The notes below the pieces were generated by a model. The model saw nothing but the letters and a program-made list of their open reading frames with translations. It made no database searches and was not told the origin of the DNA. The translations under genes and the position numbers were made by a program. Source: DATLSM01 sp049585815 (lineage in GTDB: Bacteria > Actinomycetota > Thermoleophilia > Solirubrobacterales > 70-9). From it: 6,217 nt of DNA. Below are positions 4,503 through 6,217 of the stretch, one piece after another. The DNA is taken from contig JBAVAR010000065.1 in the NCBI GenBank assembly GCA_049585815.1, forward strand, positions 1-6,217. The letters run 5' to 3'. Numbering within the stretch: the first letter of the stretch is position 1; the number at the start of each line of letters is the position of its first letter.

Positions 4503-5285
4503 TCACCCCGCCTTACAGCTCCGCACCGCTTCCGCCCAGACCCGATGGCCTTCCGCGAGGTTGAAGGTGGCGCGGGCAAAAGAGAGTGGGGCTTCGGTAA
4601 AGCGGGGGGGAACCGGGCAGGAGGCGCTTATGTAGCTGTGGGTTCGGCCCTTGTAGGAGAAGTGGCGCCCGACCACGACCTGGAAGTGGGCAAACCGCGG
4701 CCAGGGGCCGACCGAGTGCGGCACGACACTGACCAGGGCGGTCGGGAACGGCCCCGACTGGCGGCGGATGTGGAAGGGGAGGACGAAGGAGACCGGCGGG
4801 TTGGTCGTGTAGGCGTGCACCCAGACCGCCGGGCGTCCCCGCGCGGTCGTTCCGTTGAAGACGAGCAGCTGGGCGTGCAGGCCAAACGGAGCCTGGCCCG
4901 GAATGAAGACCCGGTCATACAGGCGCCCTCGCCCGACCAAGGCTGGGCCGCAGGCCGCGAGCGCTTCGCGACTGTTGACCGTGTGCAGCCGCCACCGCGG
5001 ACAGATCGGCAGCCCGCGCGTGTCGAGCGCCCCCCGCCAGGCCAGTTCCAGCCTGATCCCGCTCACCCGCGGCACCGGCACTCGGTTGGCGGTCCGGATC
5101 CCCGCCTGCAGCCGCACCGCCACCGGAGCGGGATGAGCGCGGGGGAGAGCGCGGGGAGCGATCCCCCCCTGTAGGGAGACGATCAGATTGCCGCTCTGGT
5201 GTGGTTCGGCCGCGCTGCGCCCTACCAGGAGCAGGACGAGCATCGCTACCCCGACGAGCAGGCCTCGCTTTGCAACTCGACTCAT
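4503..5285 (-). CDS. Exported protein of unknown function, four cysteines
   Basis: This 260-residue protein begins with a clear Sec signal peptide: basic MSRVAKRG, hydrophobic LLVGVAMLVLLLVG (residues 9-22), and a likely cleavage after RSAA (about residue 26). The mature part is beta-rich without obvious membrane segments. It has GNLIVSLQGGIAPRALPR near the start, then PAPVAVRLQ, and a C-terminal region with GRTHSYISASC and APLSFARATFNL. Four cysteines (about 95, 112, 223 and 257) could form two disulfides outside the cell. I recall similar secreted proteins in Thermoleophilia genomes but know no function. The ATG at 5285 is chosen over the in-frame one at 5327 because GGAG lies 8 nt upstream and the signal peptide starts there. 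It is divergent from the next secreted protein and followed by a hairpin. Confidence 0.8.
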   Translation of the reverse strand: MSRVAKRGLLVGVAMLVLLLVGRSAAEPHQSGNLIVSLQGGIAPRALPRAHPAPVAVRLQAGIRTANRVPVPRVSGIRLELAWRGALDTRGLPICPRWRLHTVNSREALAACGPALVGRGRLYDRVFIPGQAPFGLHAQLLVFNGTTARGRPAVWVHAYTTNPPVSFVLPFHIRRQSGPFPTALVSVVPHSVGPWPRFAHFQVVVGRHFSYKGRTHSYISASCPVPPRFTEAPLSFARATFNLAEGHRVWAEAVRSCKAG

Positions 5286-5330
5286 ATCCGTGACTCCATC
5301 AACCCCCGTTTCACCGCCCGCTGTCATTGG

Positions 5331-5360
5331 ACGCTAGCAGAGCCTGAAATATTTGCACAA
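5331..5360 (-). promoter_or_regulatory. Candidate promoter of the left secreted-protein gene
   Basis: On the minus strand TTGTGC (5355-5360) and TAGCGT (5331-5336) are separated by 18 bp, matching -35 and -10 spacing. The ATG at 5285 lies about 45 nt downstream, leaving room for the GGAG ribosome binding site. The -35 element overlaps a small inverted repeat. Confidence 0.5.
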
Positions 5361-5362
5361 AT
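5351..5362. promoter_or_regulatory. Inverted repeat in the divergent promoter region
   Basis: ATTTG (5351-5355) and CAAAT (5358-5362) flank a 2-bp centre. The site overlaps the candidate -35 box of the minus-strand gene and lies about 30 bp from the -35-like TTGAAA of the plus-strand gene, so a bound regulator could affect both. Its right half contains CACAAAT, the complement of the repeat core at 3371-3444; this may be chance. Confidence 0.35.
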
Positions 5363-5393
5363 CCTGGTATCGCAACGTTTCTAAATAGCTCCC

Positions 5394-5424
5394 TTGAAAT
5401 CGAGATTTTCCCGTGGGCTATTCT
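5394..5424 (+). promoter_or_regulatory. Promoter for leaderless transcription of the right secreted protein
   Basis: TATTCT (5419-5424) ends exactly 6 nt before an in-frame GTG at 5431, the spacing expected when transcription begins at the start codon. TTGAAA (5394-5399) is a plausible -35 element, though the 19-bp spacer is slightly long. Confidence 0.5.
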
Positions 5425-5430
5425 CGGCCC

Positions 5431-6099
5431 GTGGTGCCAAGCTGTTCTAATTCAGGCCGGTCGGCTCACATCGGCTTCCGAGCTATTGACTCCGGCTCGA
5501 TTGGTGCCTTCCTCATCTGCCTCCTTCTGGCGACCTTGGCCGCCCCAACACCCGCAATCGCGCAATCCGCTCCCTGGGTCTCGCTGGGGAGTGGGGTTGC
5601 CGGCTCTTACGACTGGTCGGTGAAGGTCAAGGATCTCGCTGGCCATTCCGGCGCCGCGGCACCGGGCTCCGAGCGCCCCTGCATCCTCGTTGGCGCCTCT
5701 TCGCGCACTGACCGATTCTCCTTCGCTAGAAGCAGCTCCCGCCAGTGCGCCGAACCCTCCGATCCCCTTATGGCGACCTCGGCTCCGCTCCTCGCCACCG
5801 CAGCGCAGCCCAGTGACAGCGCCTCAGCCAAGCTGACCGCGGTCGGGATGATCTTTGCCGCCGCCGTCCGCCGCGTCCGGATTGTGCTCGGCGGCGGCCA
5901 CGTCATCACGATTCATCTGCGTCGGATGACCCGCAGAGGTGCCCGTGCTGCCGGCCTCCCTCCGCTTCGCTACGCCGCCTTCACCGTCCATGGTGCCTGG
6001 TGCACAGAAAGCCTGGCGAGCCTTGATGCAATGGGCAAAACGCTCTGGGAAAGCGGCTCAGGGGCCTACCCGTGTACGCCGGCGTCCACCCGGCGTTAG
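5431..6099 (+). CDS. Exported protein of unknown function, four cysteines in mature part
   Basis: This 222-residue protein has a long signal peptide: hydrophobic SIGAFLICLLLATLAA at about residues 23-38 and a likely cleavage after PAIA (about residue 44). The mature region has four cysteines (about 84, 106, 191 and 215) that could form two disulfides. Readable segments are RPCILVGA, QCAEPSDPL, the strand KLTAVGMIF, a basic stretch RRVRIVLGGGHVITIHLRR, and YAAFTVHGAWCTESLASLDAMGKTLW split as YAAFTVHGAW and CTESLASLDAMGKTLW. No known domain is recognised. I recall similar proteins in Thermoleophilia but no function. A GTG at 5413 is an alternative start; 5431 is preferred because a -10 box ends 6 nt before it. 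It is divergently arranged with the other secreted protein, and the paired promoters suggest co-regulation. Confidence 0.72.
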   Translation: MVPSCSNSGRSAHIGFRAIDSGSIGAFLICLLLATLAAPTPAIAQSAPWVSLGSGVAGSYDWSVKVKDLAGHSGAAAPGSERPCILVGASSRTDRFSFARSSSRQCAEPSDPLMATSAPLLATAAQPSDSASAKLTAVGMIFAAAVRRVRIVLGGGHVITIHLRRMTRRGARAAGLPPLRYAAFTVHGAWCTESLASLDAMGKTLWESGSGAYPCTPASTRR

Positions 6100-6133
6100 C
6101 CTGAATTTCCGGCGCGCCCTTCCGTTCGCCCCC

Positions 6134-6150
6134 CGGGGCAGACCGCCCCG
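6134..6150 (+). terminator. Possible terminator hairpin after the right secreted-protein gene
   Basis: CGGGGC (6134-6139) pairs with GCCCCG (6145-6150) around a 5-nt loop, 35 nt after the stop codon. The stem is short but all G-C; no T-tract follows. The rest of 6100-6217 shows no gene that I can support. Confidence 0.3.
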
Positions 6151-6217
6151 CCGTCCGAGCCTGGCGAGTGGGCCATACGGGCCTTGTCAGGTGATCTAGC
6201 GAACGCTTCGGCTGGTT

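Noticed and set aside
4455..5174. Open frame of 239 codons on the plus strand opposite the left secreted protein
   Set aside because: The opposite strand has a signal peptide, an RBS and a coherent beta-rich protein; this frame is rich in Arg, Gly, Asp and Pro and lacks any motif.
1..6217. tRNA, rRNA or riboswitch genes
   Set aside because: I looked by eye for T-arm-like GGTTCGAATCC patterns and long conserved RNA structures on both strands and found none.

Overview
The window is high-GC DNA with a strong G/C preference at third codon positions. It looks like an actinobacterial accessory region. The two secreted hypothetical proteins on the right resemble proteins I associate with the class Thermoleophilia (Solirubrobacterales and relatives). 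That placement is recall-based inference; there is no rRNA or other marker gene to confirm it.

Layout, left to right. (1) 1-1627 is an apparently complete IS1380-family insertion sequence. It has imperfect 19-bp terminal inverted repeats at both ends, an intact 434-aa DDE transposase, and a long stem-loop that buries the transposase ribosome binding site. The window starts at the left tip of this element. (2) 1684-2496, minus strand, is a two-domain universal stress protein whose nucleotide-binding motifs are partly degenerate. (3) 2497-2858 is a divergent intergenic region with two short perfect palindromes. (4) 2859-3381, plus strand, is a HicA/HicB-type toxin-antitoxin pair. The HicB reading frame runs at its 3' end into a patch of hairpin and 23-25 bp repeats (3337-3444). 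Immediately after this patch lies the C-terminal remnant of a cupin protein (to 3653). The patch looks like a recombination or deletion junction.

(5) 3736-4429, minus strand, holds a second, solitary HicB-like antitoxin gene. Three very short, tightly spaced candidate ORFs follow it where a hicA partner would normally sit. (6) 4503-6099 is a divergent pair of exported proteins of unknown function. Each has a signal peptide and four cysteines in the mature part. Their shared 145-bp intergenic region carries promoter-like elements for both directions and a small inverted repeat. (7) 6100-6217 is non-coding apart from a possible terminator hairpin.

Several genes appear to be leaderless, with a TANNNT -10 box ending 6-8 nt before the start codon (solitary hicB, the right-hand secreted protein, possibly hicA). 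This is common in Actinobacteria and helps choose starts. The genes do not form one pathway. The window reads as a small accessory island (IS, toxin-antitoxin genes, gene debris) next to two lineage-specific secreted proteins. I see no clear new multi-gene defence or biosynthetic system. The best leads are the RBS-sequestering stem in the IS, the repeat junction, the small-ORF string behind the solitary hicB, and the divergent four-cysteine secreted pair.
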